From the NCBI RefSeq assembly GCF_003026455.1, contig NZ_PYMB01000004.1, positions 1-64,000 on the forward strand: DNA of 64,000 nucleotides, written 5' to 3'. Both the position numbers and the translations under genes were made by a program. Within the stretch, counting starts at the first letter, position 1. Every line of letters starts with the position of its first letter. Source of the stretch: Photobacterium rosenbergii (GTDB lineage: Bacteria; Pseudomonadota; Gammaproteobacteria; Enterobacterales; Vibrionaceae). Shown here in pieces: positions 52,603 through 62,065 of this stretch. The notes beneath the pieces are model-generated. The model saw only the letters and a program-made list of their open reading frames with translations, did not search any database and was not told the DNA's origin.

Positions 52603-53208
52603 ATGGTGGCTCAATATCAAGAGGTGCTGGATTTTTGGTTCGGCGAGATAGGTGAAGAGGTAACGGTCACTGATCGTAATAAACTATGGTTCCGAGGCGG
52701 GGAAGAAACCGATCAACTGATTGCACAACGTTTTCGCCACTTAGTGAGCCAAGCCGGGGCAGGGGAGCTGAGCCATTGGACAAAAGAGCCGAAAGGTACT
52801 TTGGCGCTGATTATTTTACTGGATCAATTTACCCGCAATATTTACCGAGGCCTTAGTGCCGCATTCCGCTATGACTCACTGGCTTTGGCATTATGTAAGC
52901 GAGGGTTAGCGAAGAACCAAGACTTGCAGCTGACACCTATCGAGCGGGTCTTTTTCTATTTACCCCTAGAACATTCAGAAGCGATTGAAGATCAGGAAGA
53001 GGCAGTCTTCCGTTTTGATCGCTTGCGTCAGGTTGTGACGCCGACGCATATCGATACGTTTGATAGTTTCTACCAATATGCTGTCAGTCATCATGATGTC
53101 GTGAAACGCTTTGGCCGCTTTCCCCACCGCAACGCTGCTTTCGGTCGGCTATCGACCCAAGAAGAACTAGAATGGCTTCATGGCGGCGGTCAGCGTTTCG
53201 GCCAGTAA
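52603..53208 (+). CDS. DUF924 family protein
   Basis: A 201-residue all-helical cytosolic protein that fits DUF924: VLDFWFGE at the start, LALIILLDQFTRNIYRG in the centre and RFGRFPHRNAAFGR near the end are the conserved blocks. The fold is TPR-like in known structures; no reaction is known. ATG follows GGGAG. It stands alone between the HIT gene and the diguanylate cyclase gene. Confidence 0.88.
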   Translation: MVAQYQEVLDFWFGEIGEEVTVTDRNKLWFRGGEETDQLIAQRFRHLVSQAGAGELSHWTKEPKGTLALIILLDQFTRNIYRGLSAAFRYDSLALALCKRGLAKNQDLQLTPIERVFFYLPLEHSEAIEDQEEAVFRFDRLRQVVTPTHIDTFDSFYQYAVSHHDVVKRFGRFPHRNAAFGRLSTQEELEWLHGGGQRFGQ

Positions 53209-53236
53209 GGTAACAACACAGTGAAGGCTGTCGTGG

Positions 53237-54265
53237 CTAGGAAATAGGTAAAACGCGGTTTCGCCCGAGTTGCTTGGCTTGGCTGAGAAAATGATCGGCT
53301 CGTTCTATCAGCTTTTCACTGTGCTCTGCTGGCTCAGAGGCGCTAATGCCGAATGAAGCAGTGACTGAATTGATCCGTTGGCCAGATTTCTTGTCCAGTA
53401 CAGAGATCTTCTCAATGGATTTACGCATTGTTTCTGCTTGCTGGCGGGCCGATGGCAGTGATTTATGCGGCAATAGTACGGCAAATTCTTCCCCACCAAA
53501 GCGGTAGGCCTTGGCATAGTCGCGGCAGCACTCGGTCAGCCTTTTCGCCACCATCTTCAATACCTGATCTCCCAGTAGATGCCCGAACTCATCGTTGAAA
53601 TTCTTGAAGTGGTCTATATCCAACAGGATCAGGCTAGTTGGGATCTGGTTATCGAGATAGCTCTGTATGTCCTGATCGAAGGCTCGCCGGTTGTAGAGCT
53701 TGGTCAGGGCATCCTCATTAGCCTGCTGCTGGCTTTTATTCAGCGCAGCACGCAAGGTTTGGATCTCCTGTTGGGCTGAATCCAGTTGCCCTTTGAACAA
53801 GCCGGTTGACTGGCGCATTTGCTGCGACTCGCGGATCAACTCACGGACCAGACCAATGGTCTCTTCCAGTGAGATCCCCTCTTTGCCAACTTGCTCAAGG
53901 CGACCAAAAGTTGTTTCCAGCGCATTGTGGAAACTATTGGTGTCTGACAGGGTGTCAGCCATACTGTGGGACAACTCCTGCATCATAGCCGTAAGGCTCA
54001 GCTTAAGCTGTTTGACATCATTACTGGTCTGGCTGGCAAGGTGGTCTTGATAGATGCTTTCGCAAAGGGTCGGTGTGCAGTGGCCGATTGAAGCAATACC
54101 GCTATCGAGAGCCATATTGAGCTGGGGGTTTTGTTGAGAGCTATAGGTATACCACAGGGCATAGTTGGTAGGGGTCGTGGGTACCTTGTGCTTAATCATC
54201 AGAGGAACGGTTTGTTTCAATAGCTCCGTTGATTTCGCAAAGCTGTCGTTATTCATACCTAACAT
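53237..54265 (-). CDS. Diguanylate cyclase (GGDEF) with helical N-terminus
   Basis: A 342-residue cytosolic protein. Residues 1-180 are helical, with heptad-like coiled coil before the catalytic domain; no membrane segment. The GGDEF domain starts near residue 185 (DALTKLYNRRAF) and has the active-site motif GGEEF at 257-261, which is compatible with cyclic di-GMP synthesis. The product-inhibition site reads RDYA (248-251) and so lacks the aspartate of RxxD. Signal unknown. Possible starts at 54265 and 54256 differ by three residues. Confidence 0.92.
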   Translation of the reverse strand: MLGMNNDSFAKSTELLKQTVPLMIKHKVPTTPTNYALWYTYSSQQNPQLNMALDSGIASIGHCTPTLCESIYQDHLASQTSNDVKQLKLSLTAMMQELSHSMADTLSDTNSFHNALETTFGRLEQVGKEGISLEETIGLVRELIRESQQMRQSTGLFKGQLDSAQQEIQTLRAALNKSQQQANEDALTKLYNRRAFDQDIQSYLDNQIPTSLILLDIDHFKNFNDEFGHLLGDQVLKMVAKRLTECCRDYAKAYRFGGEEFAVLLPHKSLPSARQQAETMRKSIEKISVLDKKSGQRINSVTASFGISASEPAEHSEKLIERADHFLSQAKQLGRNRVLPIS

Positions 54266-54344
54266 CCATTCTTAGAGGTCATCTACACCAGTTGTTTTTA
54301 TTGCTGAACGTGTTGGTTTTAGGTTGGTGTATTGCTTTAGGAAA

Positions 54345-54378
54345 TAAAAAAGCCTTCTAAGGATACCTTAGAAGGCTT
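54345..54378 (-). terminator. Terminator of argS
   Basis: AGCCTTCTAAGG and CCTTAGAAGGCT form a perfect 12-bp stem around ATA; the minus strand then reads T6A. Confidence 0.92.
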
Positions 54379-54417
54379 TGGATTATTAGAGGTTTATCGA
54401 ATTATGTCAGCGTTTTA

Positions 54418-56148
54418 TTACATGCGCTCAAGCGTTTCGATACCAAGAAGGTCTAGGCCCTGCTTGATGGTCTTAGCTGTCAGTAGTGCCAGCTTCAGAC
54501 GGCTCTGCTTCACTTCTTCTTCTGCGTTCAGGATTGGACACGCTTCGTAGAAGCTTGAGAAGTTACCTGCTAGTTCGAATAGGTAAGAACACATCACGTG
54601 AGGGTGGCCTTCACGGGCAACAGTCTGTACTGCTTCTTCGAACTGTAGCAGTTTAGAAAGTAGTGCCTGCTCTTTCTCTTCGTTGATCACAACTGGGTGA
54701 GTCAGATCAGCAAGCTCAACGTCAGCGCGCTTGAAGATTGAAGCAACACGGGTGTAAGCGTACTGCATGTAAGGGGCAGTGTTACCTTCGAACGCTAGCA
54801 TGTTGTCCCAATCGAAGATGTAGTCAGTGGTACGGTGCTTAGAAAGATCCGCGTACTTAACTGCTGCCATTGCTACTGTGTTAGCGATGTTCGCTTTCTC
54901 AGCGGCATCTAGCTCTGGGTTTTTCTCTTCGATTAGTTTCGCTGCACGCTCTTCTGCTTCATCCAGAAGATCAGCTAGGCGAACAGTACCACCGGCACGG
55001 GTCTTGAACGGACGACCGTCTTTGCCCAGCATCATACCGAATGCGTGGTGCTCTAGGCTGACTTCTTCAGGTACGTAGCCCGCTTTGCGAACGATAGTCC
55101 ATGCCTGCATCAGGTGCTGGTGCTGGCGGGAGTCGATGAAGTAAAGAACGCGGTCAGCACCAAGCTGCTCGTAACGGTATTTGGCACAAGCGATGTCAGT
55201 CGTGGTGTACAGGAAGCCGCCGTCGCGCTTCTGGATGATAACACCCATAGGCTCGCCGTCTTTGTTCTTGTACTCCTCAAGGAAAACTACCTGAGCGCCG
55301 TCATCTTCAACAGCTAGGCCTTTTTCTTTCAGGTCAGCTACGATGCCTGGCAACATGTCGTTGTACATTGACTCACCCATTACGTCATCACGGCTTAGTG
55401 ATACGTTCAGGCGGTCGTAATTACGCTGGTTTTGGATCATCGTAACGTCAACCAGCTTCTTCCACATTTCAGCGCAGTACTCGTCACCGCCCTGCAGCTT
55501 AACAACGTAGTTACGTGCACGCTCTGCGAAGTCTGCGTCTTCGTCGTATAGCTTTTTAGATTCGCGGTAGAAAGCTTCCAGATCAGAAAGCTCCATTGAT
55601 ACTTCGCCAGACTCTTTCTGTACACGCTCAAGGTTAGCGATAAGCATACCGAACTGGGTACCCCAGTCACCGATGTGGTTAGCACGGATCACTTTGTGAC
55701 CTAGGTGCTCAAGAGTACGGACAACGGCATCACCAATGATGGTTGAACGCAGGTGACCAACGTGCATTTCTTTGGCAACGTTTGGTGCAGAGTAGTCAAC
55801 AACGATAGTTTGCTGCTCTTCCTGCGCTACACCTAGACGTGCATCTTTCAGTGCGCTCTCAGCTTGCTCGGCAAGCCAGGTTTTGCTTAGGAAGATATTG
55901 ATAAAGCCAGGGCCGGCGATTTCAACTTTTTCAGCGATACCGTCAAGGTCTAGCTGGTCGATAACTTTCTGTGCGAACTCGCGAGGGTTAGTACCCAGTT
56001 TTTTGGCTACGCCCATAACACCGTTGGCTTGGTAATCACCAAATTGCGCTTTCGCAGACTGGCGAACTGCAGCAGGGCTGCCGGCAGGTGCGCCTGCGGC
56101 TTCTAGCGCCTGAGAGACTTTGTCATTAATGAGTGCTTGAATGTTCAC
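54418..56148 (-). CDS. argS: Arginyl-tRNA synthetase
   Basis: ArgS charges tRNA-Arg. The N-terminal Add1 domain, the HIGH equivalent HVGH in [17 protein letters not shown] and the C-terminal DALR anticodon domain ([16 protein letters not shown]) are present. The frame opens 25 codons earlier at 56223, but GTG at 56148 ([15 protein letters not shown]) follows AAGGATAAGC and gives 576 residues, against 577 in E. coli. It is divergent from yecM, as in E. coli. Confidence 0.98.
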   Translation of the reverse strand: MNIQALINDKVSQALEAAGAPAGSPAAVRQSAKAQFGDYQANGVMGVAKKLGTNPREFAQKVIDQLDLDGIAEKVEIAGPGFINIFLSKTWLAEQAESALKDARLGVAQEEQQTIVVDYSAPNVAKEMHVGHLRSTIIGDAVVRTLEHLGHKVIRANHIGDWGTQFGMLIANLERVQKESGEVSMELSDLEAFYRESKKLYDEDADFAERARNYVVKLQGGDEYCAEMWKKLVDVTMIQNQRNYDRLNVSLSRDDVMGESMYNDMLPGIVADLKEKGLAVEDDGAQVVFLEEYKNKDGEPMGVIIQKRDGGFLYTTTDIACAKYRYEQLGADRVLYFIDSRQHQHLMQAWTIVRKAGYVPEEVSLEHHAFGMMLGKDGRPFKTRAGGTVRLADLLDEAEERAAKLIEEKNPELDAAEKANIANTVAMAAVKYADLSKHRTTDYIFDWDNMLAFEGNTAPYMQYAYTRVASIFKRADVELADLTHPVVINEEKEQALLSKLLQFEEAVQTVAREGHPHVMCSYLFELAGNFSSFYEACPILNAEEEVKQSRLKLALLTAKTIKQGLDLLGIETLERM

Positions 56149-56456
56149 ACGCTTATCCTTTAAATCGTTTGGAACGCCAAATGATAATGCACATTGGCGA
56201 GGCAAAAACGGCACCGTATTCAAGGGATATGACCGTCAAAAATAATCACGACCATTGGCCTATAAAGATAGCACCAAGTGATAATTTAATAACGTGAGTA
56301 TTTTTGACGGGGCCGCCTCAGGAGTGGGTAGAGGGGAAACATCTTGAATACGCTGGTTGCATTGCCCTAATAATACCCACAAATTTAGGTGCTTTGGCAA
56401 GCCGTAAAGGCAATAGATTGCGATTTTTTTTAAATAATCATAGTGGGGTGAAAATT
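56149..56456. other. argS-yecM intergenic region
   Basis: No gene is convincing here. It must contain the argS promoter on the minus strand and that of the short frame or yecM on the plus strand. I could not pick a clear -35/-10 pair. Confidence 0.4.
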
Positions 56457-56555
56457 ATGCAGGAGTCTAGCAAGCACAAGGGCTTTGCCGATGCTGAAAG
56501 GGCTGTTGTCAAGACGAAAACTATGGATAATTATGCGTTCAATCGCTCAGCGTGA
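56457..56555 (+). CDS. Possible 32-residue protein upstream of yecM
   Basis: ATG at 56457 has GGGGTG six bases upstream and opens a 32-codon frame (MQESSKHKGFADAERAVVKT, ending in YAFNRSA) that stops 17 bases before the yecM start. The composition is polar and basic and looks like a real protein, and the spacing would suit co-translation with yecM. It is too short to be sure. Confidence 0.35.
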   Translation: MQESSKHKGFADAERAVVKTKTMDNYAFNRSA

Positions 56556-56572
56556 ATAATCGGAGAAAAGAG

Positions 56573-57163
56573 ATGCACAAGCTTGAACAAAAGGGCCTGT
56601 TACCCGAGCAAATGTTGGCCGAGTTGCCAGCCTTTATGGCGAAAATTGAACGCCTTGCCGAACAGTTGGGCCTATCGCTTGCCGGTTACCAGGCTGATCA
56701 CATCGCCTTGCGGGTCAATGATTGGGAAACAGCGGAACAATTGCACCAAGCGTGGTTGGCTTATGGCAAAGAATGGTCAACCAACGAAATCAATGGTCGC
56801 CCGATTGTGGTGATTGGCTTTGACAAGCCGCTAAGCTGTGGCCCATGGCAGATTGAGGCGCTGGAGTTGCCTTACCCGGGAGACAAAGCCTACCCGCAGG
56901 AGGGGTGGGAACACGTTGAGTTTGTTATCCCATCAAAAGCAGCCGATACCGAGGCATTGAAAGTCACGCTTGATGAGGCTTTCCCGCAATTAGCAGGGCA
57001 GTGGGGTGCATTGGCTGATAAGGGCATCAAGGCCAAAGCCAGCAGCCCGTCGGGTGAAAAAGAGCGTCTGTCGAACCCAACCTATGCTTTCAAGCATGAC
57101 GGTGTGTGTATCAAACTGCATCCGCATTCGTTGAAGGACGTTATTGAGAGTGAAGCCGAGTAA
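56573..57163 (+). CDS. yecM: YecM family protein (VOC fold)
   Basis: A 196-residue protein of the YecM family, whose structure resembles glyoxalase/isomerase-type metal proteins. Likely metal residues sit in DHIALRVNDWETAEQ, EALELPYPG, WEHVEFVI and CIKLHPHSLKDVIE. No reaction is established. The frame opens with a GTG at 56552, but ATG at 56573 directly after GGAGAAAAGAG is the better start. It neighbours argS as in E. coli. Confidence 0.92.
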   Translation: MHKLEQKGLLPEQMLAELPAFMAKIERLAEQLGLSLAGYQADHIALRVNDWETAEQLHQAWLAYGKEWSTNEINGRPIVVIGFDKPLSCGPWQIEALELPYPGDKAYPQEGWEHVEFVIPSKAADTEALKVTLDEAFPQLAGQWGALADKGIKAKASSPSGEKERLSNPTYAFKHDGVCIKLHPHSLKDVIESEAE

Positions 57164-57337
57164 AAAAAGACCTTACTCCCTCATTGAACTGATCGAACAT
57201 GCGGTACTGGTTCTGCGCGAGTAGCAGGGTGAATTAGCAAAACCTACCCGCCAAGGACGGCGGGTCGGAGCGACATGGATGTCTTTATGCGTTTTTGATA
57301 ATTTGCCCTGCTGCTTGGCGCCTAGTGTTGATGCTGA

Positions 57338-58171
57338 TTACAAAATCACAGTCCGGTTGCCGTAGACAAACACCCGGTCGTCAATTACCAGTCCCAGCGC
57401 TTTGCTGAGTACTGACTTTTCGACATCTTTCCCCGCCCGCGCCATATCCACGGCACTGAAGTTATGGTCAACCGGAATCACGTTCTGGGTAATGATCGGG
57501 CCCTCATCAAGATCGTTAGTGACAAAGTGGGCTGTGGCACCGATGATTTTCACCCCGCGCTCAAAGGCTTGCTGGTAAGGCTTGGCACCAATAAACGCAG
57601 GTAGGAAGCTGTGGTGGATATTGATGATTTTATGAGGGAACTGGGCAACAAAGTTCGGCGTTAAAATCCGCATATATTTGGCCAGCACCACATAATCTGG
57701 GTTGTATTGCTGAACGGCTTCAAGCAATAGGGCTTCATGCTCGTCACGGCTAATGCCCTCATGGCTGATGTGGTGGAAGGGAATGTCAAATTTGGTAGCG
57801 AGATCCGCAAGGTGGTCGTAGTTACCAACAATGGCAGCAATCTCGATATCCAGTGTACCGTCAAATGTCTTAACCAAGATGTCCCCCAAACAATGGGCTT
57901 CTTTGGTCACCATAATCACAACGCGCTTGCGATCGGAACTGATCAGGCGGCGGTGGCTGCCTTCGGGAAGTGCACGGTCCAAATCATACAGGAAGGTCTC
58001 GTCATTGAAATAACCCTCAAGCTCGGTTCGCATGAAGAACTGGCTGTGGGAATGATCGACAAATTCGTTGTTGTGGACAATATTGAGTTGGTGCTTGTAA
58101 CAGATGTTGGTGATTTTGCTGATTAATCCCATTGCATCCGGGCAGTCTGTCAGCAGGGTTTTCTTTTCCAT
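57338..58171 (-). CDS. purU: Formyltetrahydrofolate deformylase
   Basis: PurU hydrolyses 10-formyl-THF to formate and THF and so balances one-carbon pools. An N-terminal ACT domain (TDCPDAMGLISKITNICYKH) is followed by a formyltransferase-type domain with the catalytic Asn-His region NIHHSFLPAFIGAKPY and the conserved Asp in TNDLDEGPIITQ. Length 277 compares with 280 in E. coli. ATG follows AAGGAAGAG. Convergent with yecM; a GC-rich hairpin (57245-57264) without a T run lies between. Confidence 0.97.
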   Translation of the reverse strand: MEKKTLLTDCPDAMGLISKITNICYKHQLNIVHNNEFVDHSHSQFFMRTELEGYFNDETFLYDLDRALPEGSHRRLISSDRKRVVIMVTKEAHCLGDILVKTFDGTLDIEIAAIVGNYDHLADLATKFDIPFHHISHEGISRDEHEALLLEAVQQYNPDYVVLAKYMRILTPNFVAQFPHKIINIHHSFLPAFIGAKPYQQAFERGVKIIGATAHFVTNDLDEGPIITQNVIPVDHNFSAVDMARAGKDVEKSVLSKALGLVIDDRVFVYGNRTVIL

Positions 58172-58418
58172 GGTGCTCTTCCTTGAACTACTATTTTCAA
58201 ATCGGTTTACATCTTGGCGTAAAAATCAGGCATTTGTGTAATCCGGTTTAATAGTATTTACCTTGGATTGCTTTCAGGGTCAAAGGCTAAATTTTGAACG
58301 GGAATAAATCATGGCTGCTAGCTGGGAATATTGGCATAATGACCGGTCAACCGACGGCAATGTCCTAAGTCCGTTATTCTAAAGCCCAATAGTTGAAACC
58401 CTAGAGACTCAAAAGTCT

Positions 58419-60377
58419 ATGATAGCCAAGTTTTTTGCCTCCGGTGGTGCGCTGGATAAAGCCATTCCCGGGTTCCAGGCCCGCCAACCGCAAATTGATA
58501 TGGCAGAAGCCGTGGCTGATGCCATTAAATCCGAGACCCAACTTGTCGTCGAGGCAGGAACCGGGACCGGCAAGACCTTTGCTTATCTGGTGCCGGCCCT
58601 TGTTAGTGGCAAGAAAACCATTATCTCGACCGGTTCCAAGAACCTGCAAGAGCAGCTCTTCCACCGTGATTTGCCGTTGATGGCTGATGCCCTTGGTTTC
58701 ACCGGGCGGGTATCCCTGCTTAAGGGGCGCTCCAACTATCTGTGCCTTGACCGCCTGAGCCGCCAGATTACCGAAAGCCATGGTGTCCATACCGATCCGA
58801 AACTACTTAGCCAGTTGGTTCAGGTCAGGAGCTGGTCGTCGTCGACCAAAAGCGGGGATCTTGGCGATTGTGAAGACATTGCTGAAGATAGCCCAGTGAT
58901 CCCGATGATCACCTCGACTAATGACAACTGTCTCGGTCGCGAGTGCCCGTCTTATGAAGAGTGTTTTGTGGTCAAGGCCCGACGCAGGGCGATGGAAGCA
59001 GATGTCGTGGTGGTCAACCACCATTTGTTTCTGGCTGATCAGGCTATCAAGGAAACCGGGTTTGGTGAGCTTATCCCGGAGGCTGAGGTGTTCATTTTTG
59101 ATGAAGCCCACCAGATGCCGGATATTGCCAGCCAATATTTTGGCCAAAGCCTAACCAGCCGCCAGATCCAAGAGTTAGCCAAAGATGTCGAAATTGGTTA
59201 CCGCACGGAAGCTAAGGATATGCGTCAGCTGCAAAAAACGGCTGACAGATTGCATCAGGCGGCAGCCGATATGCGCATTGTGCTAGGAGAGCCGGGATTT
59301 CGTGGTAACTGGCGGGAAGCCATTGCCAGCCCGACGATTCAGCGAGAAATCACTCGCTTGAGTGATGCCTTGGATCTGACCCATGAAGTGCTGAAGTTGG
59401 CACTGGGGCGGAGCCAATTGTTGGATACGGCCTTTGAACGGGCAACGCTTATCAAGGCAAGATTAGATCGAGTTTGCGATACAAGTATTACCGGTTACTC
59501 CTATTGGTATGAATGTACCCCGCGTCATTTCAGCTTGCATATCACACCATTATCGGTTGCCGACAAGTTTCATGAGCAGATGGAACAGCAAGGCGGGGCG
59601 TGGATATTTACCTCAGCGACCCTAGCCGTCAATGATGACTTCAGTCATTTCAGCGATCGATTGGGGCTCAAACCCAAACAGCAGTTTTCGCTGGAAAGCC
59701 CGTTTGATTACCAGCAGCAAGCATTGCTTTGTGTTCCCCGTTTTTTACCTGAGCCCAATAGCTTTGGTATTGCTGACAGGCTAGTGGAGATGCTTGCGCC
59801 TGTTATTGAAGATAATGACGGACGCTGTTTCTTCCTGTGTACCTCGCACCAGATGGTACGTGACTTGGCTGAAGGGTTCCGGGCTAAGCTCGATTTGCCG
59901 GTGTTGGTGCAAGGTGAGACAACCAAGAAAAAATTGCTGGCGGAATATCTCGAACGAGGTAATGCCTTATTGATAGCCACCGGTGCGTTTTGGGAAGGGG
60001 TGGATGTTAGAGGACAGGCCTTAAGCTGTGTTATCATCGACAAATTACCCTTTACAGCACCGGATGACCCGCTGCTGAAAGCGCGCATCGAGGATTGCCG
60101 TTTACGCGGTGGTGATCCTTTTGCGCAAGTACAGATCCCGGATGCGGTGATCACCCTCAAGCAGGGTGTTGGCCGACTGATCCGCGACAAGCAGGACAAA
60201 GGTGTTCTGGTGATCTGTGACAACCGTTTAGTTACGCGCCCTTATGGCGCTGTATTTCTTAACAGCCTGCCACCTATCCCGCGAACCCGGGATGTGATTG
60301 GTGTCGGGCAATTTTTATCTTCGGTGAATGGCCCGCAAGAGTCTGCCGCTCCCGAAGAACAGCATTCAGAGGCTTGA
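58419..60377 (+). CDS. yoaA: YoaA, DinG/XPD-type DNA helicase
   Basis: A 652-residue superfamily 2 helicase with an iron-sulfur cluster, 5'-3' polarity in the family. Walker A EAGTGTGKTFA lies near residue 45, the DEAH box is D228-H231, and the four cluster cysteines are Cys109, Cys171, Cys176 and Cys182. The C-terminal motif QGVGRLIRDKQDKG is motif VI. E. coli YoaA works with the chi subunit HolC in repair of stalled replication forks. No strong ribosome site precedes the ATG. Its stop directly abuts tsaB, as in E. coli. Confidence 0.95.
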   Translation: MIAKFFASGGALDKAIPGFQARQPQIDMAEAVADAIKSETQLVVEAGTGTGKTFAYLVPALVSGKKTIISTGSKNLQEQLFHRDLPLMADALGFTGRVSLLKGRSNYLCLDRLSRQITESHGVHTDPKLLSQLVQVRSWSSSTKSGDLGDCEDIAEDSPVIPMITSTNDNCLGRECPSYEECFVVKARRRAMEADVVVVNHHLFLADQAIKETGFGELIPEAEVFIFDEAHQMPDIASQYFGQSLTSRQIQELAKDVEIGYRTEAKDMRQLQKTADRLHQAAADMRIVLGEPGFRGNWREAIASPTIQREITRLSDALDLTHEVLKLALGRSQLLDTAFERATLIKARLDRVCDTSITGYSYWYECTPRHFSLHITPLSVADKFHEQMEQQGGAWIFTSATLAVNDDFSHFSDRLGLKPKQQFSLESPFDYQQQALLCVPRFLPEPNSFGIADRLVEMLAPVIEDNDGRCFFLCTSHQMVRDLAEGFRAKLDLPVLVQGETTKKKLLAEYLERGNALLIATGAFWEGVDVRGQALSCVIIDKLPFTAPDDPLLKARIEDCRLRGGDPFAQVQIPDAVITLKQGVGRLIRDKQDKGVLVICDNRLVTRPYGAVFLNSLPPIPRTRDVIGVGQFLSSVNGPQESAAPEEQHSEA

Positions 60378-61079
60378 ATGAGCAACAAAATCCTTGCAGT
60401 AGACACTGCTACTGAAAACTGTTCCGTTGCCCTGCTGGTGGGCGATGAGGTGATTTCTCACTGTGAATACGCCCCGCGTGAGCACACCACCAAAGTATTG
60501 CCGATGGTCGATAGCGTATTGGCACAAGCTGGCTTGAAGCTCAACCAACTAGATGCACTGGCATTTGGTCGTGGTCCGGGTAGCTTTACCGGTGTGCGTA
60601 TCGGTATTGGTATCGCACAGGGCTTGGCTTTTGGTGCAGATCTGCCAATGGTGGGTGTTTCAACACTAGCGGCTATGGCTCAGGGGTCATACCGCCAGCA
60701 TCAGGCAGAGCAGGTGATGGCAGCCATTGATGCCCGTATGAATGAAATCTACTGGGGCCAATACCGTCGCCAAGCAGATGGTGACTGGGCATTGCAGGGT
60801 AGCGAACTGGTTATCAAGCCTGAGATGTTGATCACGCAACTACCGCCGAGCGAGGGCCAGTGGTTAACGGCGGGTACAGGTTGGGAAAGCTATGCTGAGG
60901 CATTGGCACAATTACCAATCGAAACAGTATCAGGTTCAGTGTTGTACCCTGATTCAGCCGATATGGTGCATTTGGCCAAATATGCATTCGCACGTGGCGA
61001 GGCTGTTGCAGCCGAAGAAGCAAGCCCTGTGTACCTTCGCGATACCGTAACCTGGAAAAAACTGCCAGGCCGCGAATAA
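60378..61079 (+). CDS. tsaB: TsaB, tRNA threonylcarbamoyladenosine factor
   Basis: TsaB is the ASKHA-fold scaffold that dimerises with TsaD for t6A modification of ANN-decoding tRNAs. It begins with [16 protein letters not shown], and [17 protein letters not shown] is the family signature. Length 233 is normal (E. coli 231). It starts on the base after the yoaA stop, with GAGG inside the end of yoaA. Confidence 0.96.
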   Translation: MSNKILAVDTATENCSVALLVGDEVISHCEYAPREHTTKVLPMVDSVLAQAGLKLNQLDALAFGRGPGSFTGVRIGIGIAQGLAFGADLPMVGVSTLAAMAQGSYRQHQAEQVMAAIDARMNEIYWGQYRRQADGDWALQGSELVIKPEMLITQLPPSEGQWLTAGTGWESYAEALAQLPIETVSGSVLYPDSADMVHLAKYAFARGEAVAAEEASPVYLRDTVTWKKLPGRE

Positions 61080-61156
61080 TACACTTGCCTCATTGCCGTG
61101 TATGCATACTATTGTATTAGCATGCTCGGCAATTATTTGGATACTGGACGTTTCCT

Positions 61157-61438
61157 ATGGTTTCTATTCAGCGCCTCCCCGTCACCATCCCCCAAACCCC
61201 GTCGAAGACGAAAATATCCCGCGCTTCCGTTCAGGATGCCAGTGAGCCCACTCCCGTCGCTAAAGCTGTCGCCCAATCTGTTCGTGATCCTGAAGTGCTC
61301 AATGCAGCACACTCCCATATTCAGTACGATCAACCTGAGGGAAAAAATCGCCAGGCATTGGAGAGCTATTTGGGTGTAATGCACCAGCAAAAGCGTGATG
61401 AACTCTCGATGTTGGTTGGGGTCGATGTATATGTTTAA
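61157..61438 (+). CDS. Small conserved-looking protein, unknown
   Basis: A 93-residue product with a disordered, Pro/Thr/Ser-rich first half and a well-formed C-terminal helix region (NRQALESYLGVMHQQKRDEL) ending in SMLVGVDVYV. No signal peptide or membrane segment. The ribosome site is weak. It lies between tsaB and the slp-type gene on the same strand. I do not recognise a family; the compact C-terminus suggests a small helical partner domain. Confidence 0.65.
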   Translation: MVSIQRLPVTIPQTPSKTKISRASVQDASEPTPVAKAVAQSVRDPEVLNAAHSHIQYDQPEGKNRQALESYLGVMHQQKRDELSMLVGVDVYV

Positions 61439-61504
61439 AGCGCGGTTAGTTGCCTGAATCTCGGGGAATTGCGCGGATATTCATCATTTACAATGGAGTT
61501 AGCT

Positions 61505-62059
61505 ATGTTTAGGAAGCTAATCGTTGGGTTGCTTGCTGCGACTATGATAGGCTGCGCCGCGGTGCCTGAGAGCCTGATGACCGACAGCGATAATCCGATC
61601 ACCGATGTGATGGCATTGAGTGATCCTACCGGTCAGGATCTAGGGCAGGCTATTCGTCTCGGGGGCGTGATTGCTGCAATCGATAATGGTGAGCAGAAAA
61701 CCCGTTTGGAGATCGTTGCTATGCCGATAGGCAGTGATGGTAAGCCCAAGTTGGGAAACAGTACCCAGCAACGGTTTGTTGCTTATGTCGACGGATTCCT
61801 TGAGCCAATAGAGTATCATCCTGGTCGGTTGATTTCTGTCGCGGGCCATGTCGATGGCGAGGAGTACGGCAAGGTCGGTGAATACAACTACCGGTTCCCT
61901 GTGGTTGCCGCTTCGGGAACACAGCTGTGGCAAGTGAAGCAAGAGGTTTGGATTGATGATTTTGACCGCTACAGAAGTTGTATCGGTCTGCATTGTTCAC
62001 CAAGCCTTATTAATAAAGGTTTTTCCCGGGCCGAAGTCAGGGAACGGGTGACCAAGTAA
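61505..62059 (+). CDS. Slp/YeaY-family outer-membrane lipoprotein
   Basis: From ATG at 61505 (GGAG six bases upstream) the protein has a lipoprotein signal ending in ATMIGC, with lipidated Cys17; Ala at +2 directs it to the outer membrane. The rest is the beta-rich Slp domain (GQAIRLGGVIAAIDNG, then EPIEYHPGRLISVAG). E. coli Slp responds to starvation; YeaY lies beside fadD there, and this gene holds a similar place. The in-frame start at 61469 is rejected. Confidence 0.92.
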   Translation: MFRKLIVGLLAATMIGCAAVPESLMTDSDNPITDVMALSDPTGQDLGQAIRLGGVIAAIDNGEQKTRLEIVAMPIGSDGKPKLGNSTQQRFVAYVDGFLEPIEYHPGRLISVAGHVDGEEYGKVGEYNYRFPVVAASGTQLWQVKQEVWIDDFDRYRSCIGLHCSPSLINKGFSRAEVRERVTK

Positions 62060-62065
62060 ATAATC

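Noticed and set aside
58311..58418. Upstream alternative start for yoaA
   Set aside because: The leader frame is closed by a stop before the yoaA ATG, and helicase homology begins right at MIAKFFASGGAL.
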